Assembly (NCBI GenBank): GCA_964461135.1
Contig: CAYWTB010000012.1
Span: 25,292-89,291 of the forward strand
Reading direction: 5' to 3'
From: RQOF01 sp964461135
GTDB taxonomy: Bacteria; Calditrichota; Calditrichia; RBG-13-44-9
Length of the DNA: 64,000 bases
Numbering within the stretch: position 1 is the first letter of the stretch; the number at the start of each line of letters is the position of its first letter. Positions 17,109 through 26,358 of the stretch are shown piece after piece. The translations under genes and the position numbers were made by a program. The notes beneath the pieces were generated by a model. The model worked only from the letters and a program-made list of their open reading frames with translations. It ran no database searches and had not been told where the DNA came from.

Positions 17109-19232
17109 CTATTTCAGCAGAATCATTTTTCGGATGCTGATGAAGTGCCCGGTTTCCAGACGGTAAAGATAAATACCGCTGGCTACCGGCATTCCATTAT
17201 TATTAAGCCCATCCCATACAACTGATTTATGTCCCGCTTCCTGCCGGGTATTGACTAGCGTGCGCATTTCCTGTCCCAGAAGACTGTAAACTTTAAGAGA
17301 TACCATGCCGGCTTCGTGCAAATCATACCGGATGACGGTCTCCGGATTGAACGGGTTGGGAAAATTCTGAAAAAGCCGATAATCATCGGGAATTATATCG
17401 GTCACCCTGATGCCGGTAACTGAGCTGTCTACAATCATATGGATGGGTATCAAGATATGAGGAGTCTGTGGATCATTACAGAACAGTTCAATACCGGACC
17501 AGAAATCGCCCAGCGGGAAATCAGAGGTTTTGAGATGAATGTCGATGTCCAATTGTGAACCGGGGGCAATCGTTCCTCCCAATGGATCGATATTGACCCA
17601 GCTGCGCCTTGAAATGAGAATCGTCATTTCGCCGTGAAGATACGGCTGATTGTAGGCAATATGAAATCCATCACCGGCGTCCTGGTTCTGCAGGCCCACC
17701 GTGTATGAGGGCTCCAGGGTAGTCAGATCTTTATACTGCATGAAGATATTACCGTTGTTATACAGGATGACTTCGAATGTATAGGGACCATAGCCGGTGG
17801 CAGTATACATTTTTTCCCACTGGATTGTAAACCGGCCTGTTTCACTCAGGTAATAGATTTTGCTGTCATTATGCATGTTCAGGTTATCCCATAAGGGAGC
17901 GATCATGGTGCGTGGCGCCAGAATACTGGGGAGCGCAGTATTATTATAACTCACCGAGTAGGTAGTGAAACTGATCCAGCCGTTGCTGCAGACCCGTAAT
18001 GTGGAATAGGAACTACCATAAAAAGAAACCGGAAATTCAACCGGCAAAGGATCGCTGATAACATTTAATCCACTTATGGGAATTTCCGTGCCATTGCCGT
18101 CAGCCAGCTCCACCCAGTCATACTGGGGGCCTCCCGGATCATCACTGTCTATCCAGATATGACCGAAACTGTCATATCCGCCCGACCCTTCCTCGCTTTG
18201 TGCGGGGTGGTAACTGCCCATCTGTGCGGTAAACAAAAGTTCCCCCGCCCCGCTGTTTTGAATGGTGAGTGGAATTTGGACGGAATCATCCGGCTCCATG
18301 CGGGCGACTATGCTGTCCGGTGAAACCTGAATTTCAGGAGCCAAGATTCCTTTTCCGCTCAGTGGTATCCGGTATTGGAAGTTTACCGGGTCATTACTGA
18401 TCATTAACAGGGTATCGGCATAGTTAAGAGTGTCATCCGGCAGGAATTTGGTATGGATAATCTTCTGGGCGGCCGGGGCAAGAGAAAGGGATGATTCTTC
18501 CGCCCAAAATTGTGAAATTGATGTGAGAATATCTGTGACGTGGAGCGAATCCATACCTCCATTGCGAATTGTTAAGGTGCGTTCTGCCACATTGTTGACA
18601 AATGAATTCTGAAAGGCTAATTCGCTATTGCCCGGGATGAGTTCTGCTCCTTTTTTCACCAGAACCTGCAGCGAATGATTCCAGTGATATCCTCCGTCTG
18701 CATAAATATCAATAATAATACTCTGCATGGAATTATTGGGGGTGTTCGGCGCTGCTGAGATATAGAGGGATCCCAGACCGGCAGACTGACCGGATGGAAT
18801 ATTTCCTGCCGGAACACTGTCATCAGCAACCGTCAGGTAAGGTGATCCATCGCTGACCACAGCGGAAACATTGCTGGCCGGATCTACCCCCAGATTCTGA
18901 AGGGTGAGCGATATAAGTGCACTTTCACCCGCCTCCAGGGTATGATTATTGTTGGAGGTAGAATCCCAGATTGTATAGCTGGTGGCACGCACAAACGGTC
19001 CGGTGGGAGGAATAAGATTTCCTTCCACTGCATCCAGATCAAATCCCGCATCAGCCACCGTTGCCAGTCCGTCTCCGTCATCCTCCAGCCGGATATACCG
19101 AAAATTATTCACTCCCGCACTGTTCAGATCAAATTCCTGTGTGCCCATACCATTTCCGATGAGAGTCCAGGGGCCGTTCCAGTTGTTACCAACACGCACG
19201 GTATAGCCTTCCGGTGAGTCATCACATTCCAC
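17109..19232 (-). CDS. C-terminal part of secreted M14 carboxypeptidase (after in-frame stop)
   Basis: This frame directly continues the peptidase at 19251-20759; only the TAA at 19251-19253 separates them. Translation could restart at the GTG of 19232 but the residues just before it (GNDYRIVE) already match the expected domain. It contains a discoidin/galactose-binding-like segment (VRVGNNWNGPWTLIGNG...FRYIRLEDDGDG), CARDB/Ig-like domains, a beta-sandwich region, and a C-terminal sorting-type domain (FQNFPNPFNPETVIRYDL...GIYLYRLETG...MILLK) that in FCB bacteria directs secretion and surface attachment. It has no signal peptide of its own, so as a separate protein it would not be exported. 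Confidence 0.7.
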   Translation of the reverse strand: MECDDSPEGYTVRVGNNWNGPWTLIGNGMGTQEFDLNSAGVNNFRYIRLEDDGDGLATVADAGFDLDAVEGNLIPPTGPFVRATSYTIWDSTSNNNHTLEAGESALISLTLQNLGVDPASNVSAVVSDGSPYLTVADDSVPAGNIPSGQSAGLGSLYISAAPNTPNNSMQSIIIDIYADGGYHWNHSLQVLVKKGAELIPGNSELAFQNSFVNNVAERTLTIRNGGMDSLHVTDILTSISQFWAEESSLSLAPAAQKIIHTKFLPDDTLNYADTLLMISNDPVNFQYRIPLSGKGILAPEIQVSPDSIVARMEPDDSVQIPLTIQNSGAGELLFTAQMGSYHPAQSEEGSGGYDSFGHIWIDSDDPGGPQYDWVELADGNGTEIPISGLNVISDPLPVEFPVSFYGSSYSTLRVCSNGWISFTTYSVSYNNTALPSILAPRTMIAPLWDNLNMHNDSKIYYLSETGRFTIQWEKMYTATGYGPYTFEVILYNNGNIFMQYKDLTTLEPSYTVGLQNQDAGDGFHIAYNQPYLHGEMTILISRRSWVNIDPLGGTIAPGSQLDIDIHLKTSDFPLGDFWSGIELFCNDPQTPHILIPIHMIVDSSVTGIRVTDIIPDDYRLFQNFPNPFNPETVIRYDLHEAGMVSLKVYSLLGQEMRTLVNTRQEAGHKSVVWDGLNNNGMPVASGIYLYRLETGHFISIRKMILLK

Positions 19233-19250
19233 TATCCTGTAGTCATTTCC

Positions 19251-20759
19251 TTATACGTTACAGATGGATTCCCTCATATCCAATACCACATAAACGCTCT
19301 TTCCTAGTGAATAATTAACATTATCCGGAGCCCCCAGAGCGGCGGGGGTAAATCCTTCGTCCGAATTGTTATTTCCGGGTATACGAGTGGTGACAATCCG
19401 GTAGGCATATGTTCCATTTACGGCCTGCATTTGAATCTGAAGCGGTGTGGCTCCGGTATCCACCACTACTACATTATTTACGGTAGCACTCTGATACCCG
19501 CTGGCGGTCACTTTGACCGAATATGTTCCCGGAAGGAGAAATTTATGAAAATCACCTACCGCAGGATCTGCATAGACCGGCCAGTACTGCTGGCTTCCAC
19601 CGCTTATCCACACAATTGCCGGGACGGGCGCACTATTCCCCGCATCTGTGACCATCCCTCTGATCCCTTTTCCTGCCATCTCCAGCAGATAAATCATGGA
19701 CGGCCGGTTCCAGTTGTAATACTGGGGAATTAAGGAAGAAGAAGGTTGTTTTGAAAGAGAAACCTCCAGCGTCCAGCCCACTGAACCCATCAGTCCGTAA
19801 AACGCATCTTTGGCGCTGCCATTGATGGGATACATCCCGTTATAACCCTGAAAATAAGGCAGGGTGGGAACATATCCCGAATTTGCCGAATAGCCGGCAG
19901 CCAGGAAATCTATTGGGTAATGATCCGGGCACTGATTGGGGCGATAGCTCCAGGGATAAGAAATGCTTTCTGTACCGCCATGATTGGTCTGGCTGATTAC
20001 AAACTGATTCTCATTAATCCAGTTTCGTGCAACCTGTGATTCCGGTTGGGAAAATGGGGCAGGGCTTTCCAGGTCCCACATATAGCCCCAGTCACGGTTC
20101 ACATCTACCAAGGCATTGTTGTAGCGGCTCATGGACATACGTCCGTCCGGATTGATGAAGGGATATATCCAGATTTCCCGGGAATTCACCAGCCAGGTCA
20201 GTTGAGGATCGGTTCCATATTGGGTGCATAATTCCCGCATGAAAAGGATGATTACCTCCGCACCCATAATTTCATCTCCATGATGGCAGCCGTCGAAGCT
20301 GACTTCAGGTTCATTTTCATCGGATTGCACATTATCGCTGATTTTTACTGCATACAGTTCTCTTCCCAGCAGGGAATATCCATAGATATACTTCTCAATT
20401 AACTGGGGAAAGGTGTTGATCAGACTGTCCACCAGTACCCGGGTGGTATTATAATCGTGATATACTGCATATTCCGGGTCGTTCAACAGGTTTTCGGAGT
20501 GCTCTTCCATGCTGGAAATCAGCACGGTGGGTTCATATCCCATTTTTCGGATTTCTTCCAGTTCTGAGGGCACCACCAGCAGTGAGAGGGTAGTTCCGGT
20601 AAAGCCATCTACTGTAAATTTCTGCTCCATAAATTGGCGGACATCTTCTGGGTCGGACAACCGAACCTGTACCAGCATCTCCCCGGGTCTCCAGGCAGCT
20701 GAAAGCGTCTGAGTCATGACCATAAAAACCACGAATAAGAACAGCTCGATCCTTCTCAT
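19251..20759 (-). CDS. Secreted zinc carboxypeptidase (M14 family), N-terminal part truncated by TAA
   Basis: 502 residues with a signal peptide (MRRIELFLFVVFMVMTQTLSA). The M14 catalytic domain (about residues 95-360) shows the zinc motif HHGDE at 159-163, FINPDGR, the third zinc ligand region QTNHGGTES and the catalytic Glu segment GWTLEVSLS. A carboxypeptidase-regulatory-like beta domain (GMVTDAGNSAPVPAIVWISGG) follows. It would remove C-terminal residues from extracellular peptides. The frame ends at a TAA (19251-19253) in the middle of the next domain, after LDMRESICNV, and continues in the same frame to 17109. The intact gene would have about 1216 codons. Peptidase activity could survive, but the sorting domain is lost. 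Confidence 0.85.
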   Translation of the reverse strand: MRRIELFLFVVFMVMTQTLSAAWRPGEMLVQVRLSDPEDVRQFMEQKFTVDGFTGTTLSLLVVPSELEEIRKMGYEPTVLISSMEEHSENLLNDPEYAVYHDYNTTRVLVDSLINTFPQLIEKYIYGYSLLGRELYAVKISDNVQSDENEPEVSFDGCHHGDEIMGAEVIILFMRELCTQYGTDPQLTWLVNSREIWIYPFINPDGRMSMSRYNNALVDVNRDWGYMWDLESPAPFSQPESQVARNWINENQFVISQTNHGGTESISYPWSYRPNQCPDHYPIDFLAAGYSANSGYVPTLPYFQGYNGMYPINGSAKDAFYGLMGSVGWTLEVSLSKQPSSSLIPQYYNWNRPSMIYLLEMAGKGIRGMVTDAGNSAPVPAIVWISGGSQQYWPVYADPAVGDFHKFLLPGTYSVKVTASGYQSATVNNVVVVDTGATPLQIQMQAVNGTYAYRIVTTRIPGNNNSDEGFTPAALGAPDNVNYSLGKSVYVVLDMRESICNV

Positions 20760-20858
20760 TTAATACTCCTCTGACGTTTCGATTTGAAAATGCCTCTTCA
20801 TTAAACCGACTCCGTTCAGGCAAAGAAACTCAGAATCTCTAAAGATCTTTGTTATCTT

Positions 20859-21518
20859 TTACTGAAAAGGAAGGATGGGATAATCCAGGCCGTAAGTTTT
20901 TTTTCGCAAAGCCAAAATTTCCTCTACTTCTTCCCGGGAAAGTCGCTCAGGGCTTCCGGCTTGCCTGGACAACCAGATAATTTTTGCAGTCTGTTCCAGT
21001 ATTTCCAGCTTGTGGAAAGCCTCTTCCAGGTTACGCCCCATGGTCAAACTTCCGTGTCGTCTGAGTACAATAATATCGGTATGTTGAATATATTCACTTA
21101 GACTTGCAGGAACCTGTGGAGTCGACGGTCTGGCATACGGTGCCACCGGCACCGCACCCAGCAGCAGCACACTTTCAGGCAGATAGGGTGTAGAAAAAGA
21201 TAAACCCGCCAGTGTTAATGCTAGGACAAAAGGGGGATGGGCATGAATCACCGCCTGGATATCATTTCTTTTCTTATATACTTCCAAATGCATCAGGATT
21301 TCCGTAGATGGTTTGAGTTTACTCCGGGTGATATTTCCCTTCATATCCACCACCACCAAATCATTGTCCGACAGGTCTCCCTTGCAAACACCGCTTCGAG
21401 TGGTAATAACCGTGTCACCATCCAATCGGTGACTCAAATTACCCTCGGTTGCAGCTATCAGTCCCCTGTCATACATCCGCTTGCCGAAATTAATAAGATC
21501 TTGTTTTATCTGGTACAT
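20859..21518 (-). CDS. Class II aldolase/adducin family protein
   Basis: 219 residues from the ATG at 21516-21518; an in-frame TTG would add ten residues but has no better ribosome binding site. Zinc-dependent class II aldolases cleave sugar phosphates (for example L-fuculose-1-phosphate) or act as methylthioribulose-1-phosphate dehydratases. Seen: ATEGNLSHRL, TRSGVCKGDL, the STEILMHLEVY catalytic Glu region, the zinc His pair in VIHAHPP and the third His in LRRHGSLTMG. Substrate not decidable; neighbours give no pathway. It is divergent from aroF. Confidence 0.88.
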   Translation of the reverse strand: MYQIKQDLINFGKRMYDRGLIAATEGNLSHRLDGDTVITTRSGVCKGDLSDNDLVVVDMKGNITRSKLKPSTEILMHLEVYKKRNDIQAVIHAHPPFVLALTLAGLSFSTPYLPESVLLLGAVPVAPYARPSTPQVPASLSEYIQHTDIIVLRRHGSLTMGRNLEEAFHKLEILEQTAKIIWLSRQAGSPERLSREEVEEILALRKKTYGLDYPILPFQ

Positions 21519-21673
21519 TATGGTCGCCGGTCTCAGAATTTTACGCAATATAACTCAGATATTTTTTTGAAACAAAAATGCAAATTAAAATTTTCAGAAA
21601 TTTATTTAATCTGTTTAATTCACAAAAAACGATATTATGTATCAAAGTTGTTGTATCCATAGGAATTAAATGG

Positions 21674-21726
21674 CCCCGGTCTTCAGACCGGGGATTAAAG
21701 AATCCAGCATATTTGGGCGTTAGCCC
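21674..21726. repeat. REP-like double hairpin
   Basis: A perfect 8-bp stem CCCCGGTC-TTCA-GACCGGGG (21674-21693) is followed 20 bases later by a smaller hairpin GGGC-GTTA-GCCC (21715-21726). Neither is followed by a T run in either direction, so it is more like a repetitive extragenic palindrome than a terminator. It sits in the 396-bp gap (21519-21914) between the divergent aldolase and aroF genes; the rest of that gap is AT-rich with no gene. Confidence 0.7.
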
Positions 21727-21914
21727 CTATTTGTGAATTAAGCATGTTAAATGATTAATATAAAAGGTTATTGCAATAATGGGATTGAATTTCTAAATTT
21801 TTTTGCTGTAATGCACAGATTTTCTTGTTATTTTTTAAAGTATGAACTTGACGGAGTGATTCTGCTAATTTTGGATTTCCACTATACTGAGATGATAGCG
21901 GGGTTTTTTTTGTA

Positions 21915-22949
21915 ATGATTATTAAACTGAAAACAGATATCAGTCAGGAAGACAGAAATCGTTTACTGAATATTCTACAGGAATCGGGTGCTGATTACAA
22001 TAATATTGATGCCATGACCAGGAGCACCGTATATATTAATGAAGCGTATGCTGGTATAAACAGGGGATTGTTTATGCATCTGCCCGGCGTGGAATCCGTT
22101 ACCGACGGAGAACCGTCTTACAACCTGGTAAGTCGTGAGTATAAAAAAACGGACACAATAATTCAGTTGGATGATCTGGCTATCGGCGGTAATAATCATC
22201 CGGTGATGATTGCCGGCCCCTGTGCGGTGGAAAACGAGGAGCAGCTGCGTGAGACCGCCCGCCTTGTCAAGTCCGGTGGAGTGAGGATAATGCGGGGGGG
22301 TGCTTATAAACCGCGCACCAGCCCTTACAGTTTTTCCGGTCTGGAAGAAAGGGGCCTGGAACTTCTCAGTAAAGTTAAAGAAGAAACAGGTTTGTTTATT
22401 ATAACCGAGGTTATGGACACGGCTGATGTGGAGGTGGTTGCCAGGCATTCGGATATAATCCAGATTGGGTCCCGAAACATGCAAAATTACAAACTGTTGA
22501 AAGCAGTGGGTCGCATCAGTAAACCGGTTCTATTGAAACGGGGAATGGCTGCCAGACTGGATGAGTTTCTGGGCAGTGCGGAATATATCATGAAGGGCGG
22601 AAATGAGCAGGTTATGCTTTGTGAACGGGGAATCCGGACCTTTGTGGAGTATTCCCGCAACACCCTGGATCTTAATGTGGTGCCGGTTGTCAAAAAAATG
22701 TCCCACCTTCCCATATTGGTGGATCCCAGCCACGGCACCGGGCGCCGCGATCTGATAATTCCGATGAGCCTGGCGGCGCTGGCTGCCGGTGCGGACGGAT
22801 TAATGGTAGAAGTTCACCCGCACCCGGACGATTCCTGGTCAGATCCCGAACAGGCTCTTTCTCCCGAACAATTTTCGCTTCTGATGGAGAAGTTTACTCA
22901 ATTCATGGAATGGCAGAATAAGAATGCACCGGTTACAACTGCACCTTAA
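21915..22949 (+). CDS. aroF: 3-deoxy-7-phosphoheptulonate synthase (DAHP synthase, type I-beta)
   Basis: First enzyme of the shikimate pathway, condensing PEP and erythrose-4-phosphate. 344 residues: an N-terminal ferredoxin-like regulatory domain (about 1-70), then the KDO8PS/DAHPS barrel with MIAGPCAVENEEQL, MRGGAYKPRTSPYSFSG, IQIGSRNMQNY, VLLKRGM, and ILVDPSHGTGRRD with metal and substrate ligands, and VEVHPHPDDSWSDPEQ. The architecture is that of the Thermotoga-type enzyme, where the N-terminal domain gives feedback inhibition by aromatic amino acids. First gene of the aro-men run; the aroB ATG lies inside its last codons. Confidence 0.97.
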   Translation: MIIKLKTDISQEDRNRLLNILQESGADYNNIDAMTRSTVYINEAYAGINRGLFMHLPGVESVTDGEPSYNLVSREYKKTDTIIQLDDLAIGGNNHPVMIAGPCAVENEEQLRETARLVKSGGVRIMRGGAYKPRTSPYSFSGLEERGLELLSKVKEETGLFIITEVMDTADVEVVARHSDIIQIGSRNMQNYKLLKAVGRISKPVLLKRGMAARLDEFLGSAEYIMKGGNEQVMLCERGIRTFVEYSRNTLDLNVVPVVKKMSHLPILVDPSHGTGRRDLIIPMSLAALAAGADGLMVEVHPHPDDSWSDPEQALSPEQFSLLMEKFTQFMEWQNKNAPVTTAP

Positions 22950-24009
22950 TCCATCATCCGCCCGCATACCGGTTTTCCTGTCTCATCTCGTCTGGAAACC
23001 CTTGTTCGAATTCCTGCAAAACCATTTCAGTAATAAATCAATCTACCTGATCGGAGACGCTAATGTTCTTTCCCTGTATGACCATGAAGTCAGGGAGAAT
23101 TTCGCAGGGCTCCCGAATCTCCGCTGCACTCTTTCGTTTCCTCCCGGCGAAAAAAATAAATCCCGGAAGCAGAAGGACGCCATCGAAGATATCCTGCTTA
23201 AGGACAGGGCCGGAAGGGATTCCCTGCTTATAGCCATGGGGGGCGGCGTAACCGGTGATATGGTTGGATTCGTGGCTGCCACACTTCACCGGGGAATTCC
23301 GTTAATCCATCTGCCTACCAGCCTCATTGCCCAGGTGGACAGCAGTATCGGGGGAAAAGTGGGCATTAATCACCCGGTGGGGAAGAATTTGCTGGGAAGT
23401 TTTCATCATCCTGCCGCTGTTTTTATCGCCACATCCTTCCTGCAAACGCTGCCGGTGAAAGAATTTTTAAATGGCATGGCCGAAGTGATAAAATATGCGA
23501 TGGTTCTGGACCCGGAATTATGGGACTGGCTGGAAGACAATCATAAAGGGTTAGTGACCAAAGATCCGGAACTTCTGGAAAAGATGGTTTACCGCTCGAT
23601 TAAACTGAAAATCCGGGTGGTGGAAAAAGACGAAAAAGAATCGGATTACCGCAGTATTTTAAATTTTGGACACACCGTTGGTCACGCCATTGAACAGTTA
23701 AGCCACTTCCGGGTAAAGCATGGATTCGCGGTGGCAACCGGTATGCTGGTAGCGGCAAGACTTTCCCAGGTCTTATTCGGATATCCCGCGGAAAATGTGG
23801 ATAGATTGAGGCATACGCTCAAACTCTATAAACTGGACGGTATCAGGCTGAGCCGTTACAATTTTGAGGCTGTTTGGGAAACCATACAGACGGACAAAAA
23901 AGCCCTAGAGCGTACACCACGTTTTACCCTGCTTGATGCCGAGAATCAGCCACGCCTATTTCATGCAGTCTCCCAAAAGGACCTCAGACATGCCCTGGAA
24001 TCCTGCTAA
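22924..24009 (+). CDS. aroB: 3-dehydroquinate synthase
   Basis: Converts DAHP to 3-dehydroquinate, using NAD and a divalent metal. 361 residues with GGGVTGDMVGFVAAT, the PTSLIAQVDSSIGGKVGIN active-site stretch, GMAEVIKYAM and the zinc ligands in LNFGHTVGHAIE and KHGFAVATGM. It overlaps aroF by 26 bases and aroDE by 20, so the three genes are translationally linked. Confidence 0.97.
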   Translation: MHRLQLHLNPSSARIPVFLSHLVWKPLFEFLQNHFSNKSIYLIGDANVLSLYDHEVRENFAGLPNLRCTLSFPPGEKNKSRKQKDAIEDILLKDRAGRDSLLIAMGGGVTGDMVGFVAATLHRGIPLIHLPTSLIAQVDSSIGGKVGINHPVGKNLLGSFHHPAAVFIATSFLQTLPVKEFLNGMAEVIKYAMVLDPELWDWLEDNHKGLVTKDPELLEKMVYRSIKLKIRVVEKDEKESDYRSILNFGHTVGHAIEQLSHFRVKHGFAVATGMLVAARLSQVLFGYPAENVDRLRHTLKLYKLDGIRLSRYNFEAVWETIQTDKKALERTPRFTLLDAENQPRLFHAVSQKDLRHALESC

Positions 24010-25519
24010 ATATTGTGTCAGCCTGTTACCCGCCTCGGAAGAGGAACTCCGGCAATTTCTACCGGGATGCTCCGATGCTGATATCATTGAAATCCGTCTT
24101 GATCGTGTAGCAAACTATCTTGACCTGTCAGAAATCCGCGGTATGCTAAAGAAACCTATTATTGTCACGGTGCGTCTGAAATCGGAAGGGGGATTTTGGG
24201 TTGGAAGTGAAAAGAGGAGAGTAGACATTTTCCGGCAGGCGATCACCGCTGGTGTCGATTATATTGATGTTGAATGGGAATCCGCCGGTAATATTCTGCC
24301 CGAATTAATGCTTCCCGGGAATACCGGCCTTATTTTGTCGCATCATTCAGCCGGAAACGACTTGCGGGAATTAAAATCCATATTGAATAAGATGCTGCAA
24401 AACCGGGCGGATATTTATAAATTAATTTATACAGCGCATAATTTAAATGATAACCTGATTTCTCTGCAATTGATTGAACTGGCCAGGCAAAAAACCGGCA
24501 GCTACGTTATCCATGCGATGGGCAGTGAAGGCCGGTTATCACGAATTATGGGGGCGCTGCGTGGCAATAAATTTACCTACGTTTCTCCGGATGCTGAGAG
24601 CTCCACGGCTGAGGGGCAGTTGACACTTGATGAGGCCAGAAATATTTTATTCCTGCATGAGAAATCCCCCGAAACCCGTCTTATCGGTTTGTTGGGGTAT
24701 CCCATAAAACAAAGCTTCGGATGGCGCCTGCATAATCGTATGCTGCAACATAAACGAAAAATGGTCAATAAAAAGCATACGCCTTTTACTGATTTTATAT
24801 ATGTAAATTTTCCGGCTGCCAGTTTTGAGGATTTCTGGTCGCACTGGCAAAAAAAAGTGGATGGGCTTAGCATTACCATACCCCATAAGGAACAGATCGT
24901 TTCCCGGCTGGATTATAAAGGAAAAACTGTCGAATTATCAGGCGTATGTAATACGGCCCTGAAACGTCAAGGAAAATGGTATGGATTCAATACGGATATG
25001 CTGGCTATTTATGACCTTTTTTATCCCTGGCAGGACTATTTAAGTGATACTGTTTTGGTATACGGCACCGGTGCCACGGCCAGAAGCGCGTTGACTGCCT
25101 TGCGGGAACTTGAAGCCGGTTCAATATATATCAGCGGAAGGAATTCAGTTAAGGGAAGAGAATTGGCCAAAGAATTCGGGGCAAATTTTATCCCCGAAAA
25201 GGAAATCGACAGCGTTGTGGCGGTGGTTCTGATGCAGACTACCCCGGTAGGTATGTATCCGGCCGTAAGCGAGATGCCCCCCCTGATTCATCACCTGGAG
25301 AAAGCTGAACTGGTTTTCGATGTGATTTATAATCCGGTCCGGACCAGACTTCTGGAATCCGCACATGAAAAGGGTTGCCGGATTATTACCGGTGTGGATA
25401 TGTATTTGCGGCAGGCGGTGAAACAGTTCAGGATATTTTCCGGACTTTCCCTGAACCTGGCGGAACTGACAGATCAGTGGAATGAACTGACAGCTGGCAT
25501 CATGGATTCCGGTACATAA
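23990..25519 (+). CDS. aroDE: Bifunctional 3-dehydroquinate dehydratase (type I) / shikimate dehydrogenase
   Basis: Fusion carrying steps three and four of the shikimate pathway, 509 residues from the ATG at 23990, chosen because AAAAGGAC lies eight bases upstream. Residues about 5-225 are a type I dehydratase: EIRLDRV, YIDVEWE, His in LSHHS (119), Schiff-base Lys144 in DIYKLIY, and SSTAEGQLTL. Residues about 229-509 are shikimate dehydrogenase: LGYPIKQS, SITIPHK with the catalytic Lys, GFNTDM with the Asp, the NADP loop VYGTGATARSAL and SGRNSVKGREL. The usual HSxSP shikimate motif reads QSFGW, one serine being replaced. Such fusions are standard in plants and chlamydiae and recur in FCB bacteria. 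Confidence 0.95.
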   Translation: MPWNPAKYCVSLLPASEEELRQFLPGCSDADIIEIRLDRVANYLDLSEIRGMLKKPIIVTVRLKSEGGFWVGSEKRRVDIFRQAITAGVDYIDVEWESAGNILPELMLPGNTGLILSHHSAGNDLRELKSILNKMLQNRADIYKLIYTAHNLNDNLISLQLIELARQKTGSYVIHAMGSEGRLSRIMGALRGNKFTYVSPDAESSTAEGQLTLDEARNILFLHEKSPETRLIGLLGYPIKQSFGWRLHNRMLQHKRKMVNKKHTPFTDFIYVNFPAASFEDFWSHWQKKVDGLSITIPHKEQIVSRLDYKGKTVELSGVCNTALKRQGKWYGFNTDMLAIYDLFYPWQDYLSDTVLVYGTGATARSALTALRELEAGSIYISGRNSVKGRELAKEFGANFIPEKEIDSVVAVVLMQTTPVGMYPAVSEMPPLIHHLEKAELVFDVIYNPVRTRLLESAHEKGCRIITGVDMYLRQAVKQFRIFSGLSLNLAELTDQWNELTAGIMDSGT

Positions 25520-25570
25520 AGCCGGACGCAAGATTAAAACATGCTTTTTAGTCAATAATACTTGTAACGA

Positions 25571-26101
25571 ATGCGAAAGTATCACCGAATTGTACTTATT
25601 GGATTCAGGGCCACAGGAAAGAGCACCATTGGCAGAAGGCTTTCGGCCCTGCTGAACTGGGAATATTTTTCCACCGATTTGGAGGTTCAGACACAGACAG
25701 GAGTTTCCATTGCAGAACTGGTTGATGAAAAGGGCTGGCAACATTTCCGCCGGCAGGAACATCACGCTGTACTGGCGGCGACTGAAAAATCAAGCTCAAT
25801 TATCGATTGCGGAGGCGGTGTGGTGGAAGATGAAAAGAATATGCGCTTACTGGCTCAGAATTCGCTTCTGGTTTGGGTGGATGCGGACATTACTGATATT
25901 TACCGCCGAATGTCACGTGATAAGGAACAAAGACCTCTTTTAGATCAATCGGATCTGCTGGCGGACATTGAGTCAAATTATGAACGACGTTTGCCCCTGT
26001 ACCGTAAGTATGCACAACTACGAGTGGATAGTTCATACCAGACACTGGAAGACGTTTGCCGGAAAATTATGGAATATCTGGATAACGACCAACAAAGGTA
26101 A
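25571..26101 (+). CDS. aroK: Shikimate kinase
   Basis: Phosphorylates shikimate to shikimate-3-phosphate. 176 residues: Walker A GFRATGKSTIGRRL, the shikimate-binding Asp in STDLEVQTQTG, Arg in FRRQEHHAV, the glycine-rich CGGGVV Walker B-like segment, and the lid RPLLDQSD. It ends the shikimate half of the cluster, 51 bases after aroDE. Between it and menG lie 257 non-coding bases with no recognised element, so the men genes could have their own promoter there. Confidence 0.96.
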   Translation: MRKYHRIVLIGFRATGKSTIGRRLSALLNWEYFSTDLEVQTQTGVSIAELVDEKGWQHFRRQEHHAVLAATEKSSSIIDCGGGVVEDEKNMRLLAQNSLLVWVDADITDIYRRMSRDKEQRPLLDQSDLLADIESNYERRLPLYRKYAQLRVDSSYQTLEDVCRKIMEYLDNDQQR

Positions 26102-26358
26102 GGGTGTATCTCATTTTATCAAGTTGATGTCAAACATTATTACCCGGACCGCAAACGTTGGAAATGGGGCTTGTATCCGTCTGAATTTCTGACGTTATTT
26201 TATGGAATGGAACTTATTAAACCGGCGCTGTAGGAGTTATTTGAATAGATATCAGTAATAAAATTGCATGTGGTATTGGAGAGGATAAATCCGGAATTGT
26301 TAACCATCAGACAAGAATTTGCCATATCCGGGGCGCGATTTCCAAAAATTCGGGGAAT

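Noticed and set aside
19251..19253. Stop-codon readthrough or alternative genetic code at the M14 gene
   Set aside because: TAA ends many intact genes here (for example menB-flanking and adaptor genes), there is no recoding signal visible, and a point mutation or error is simpler.
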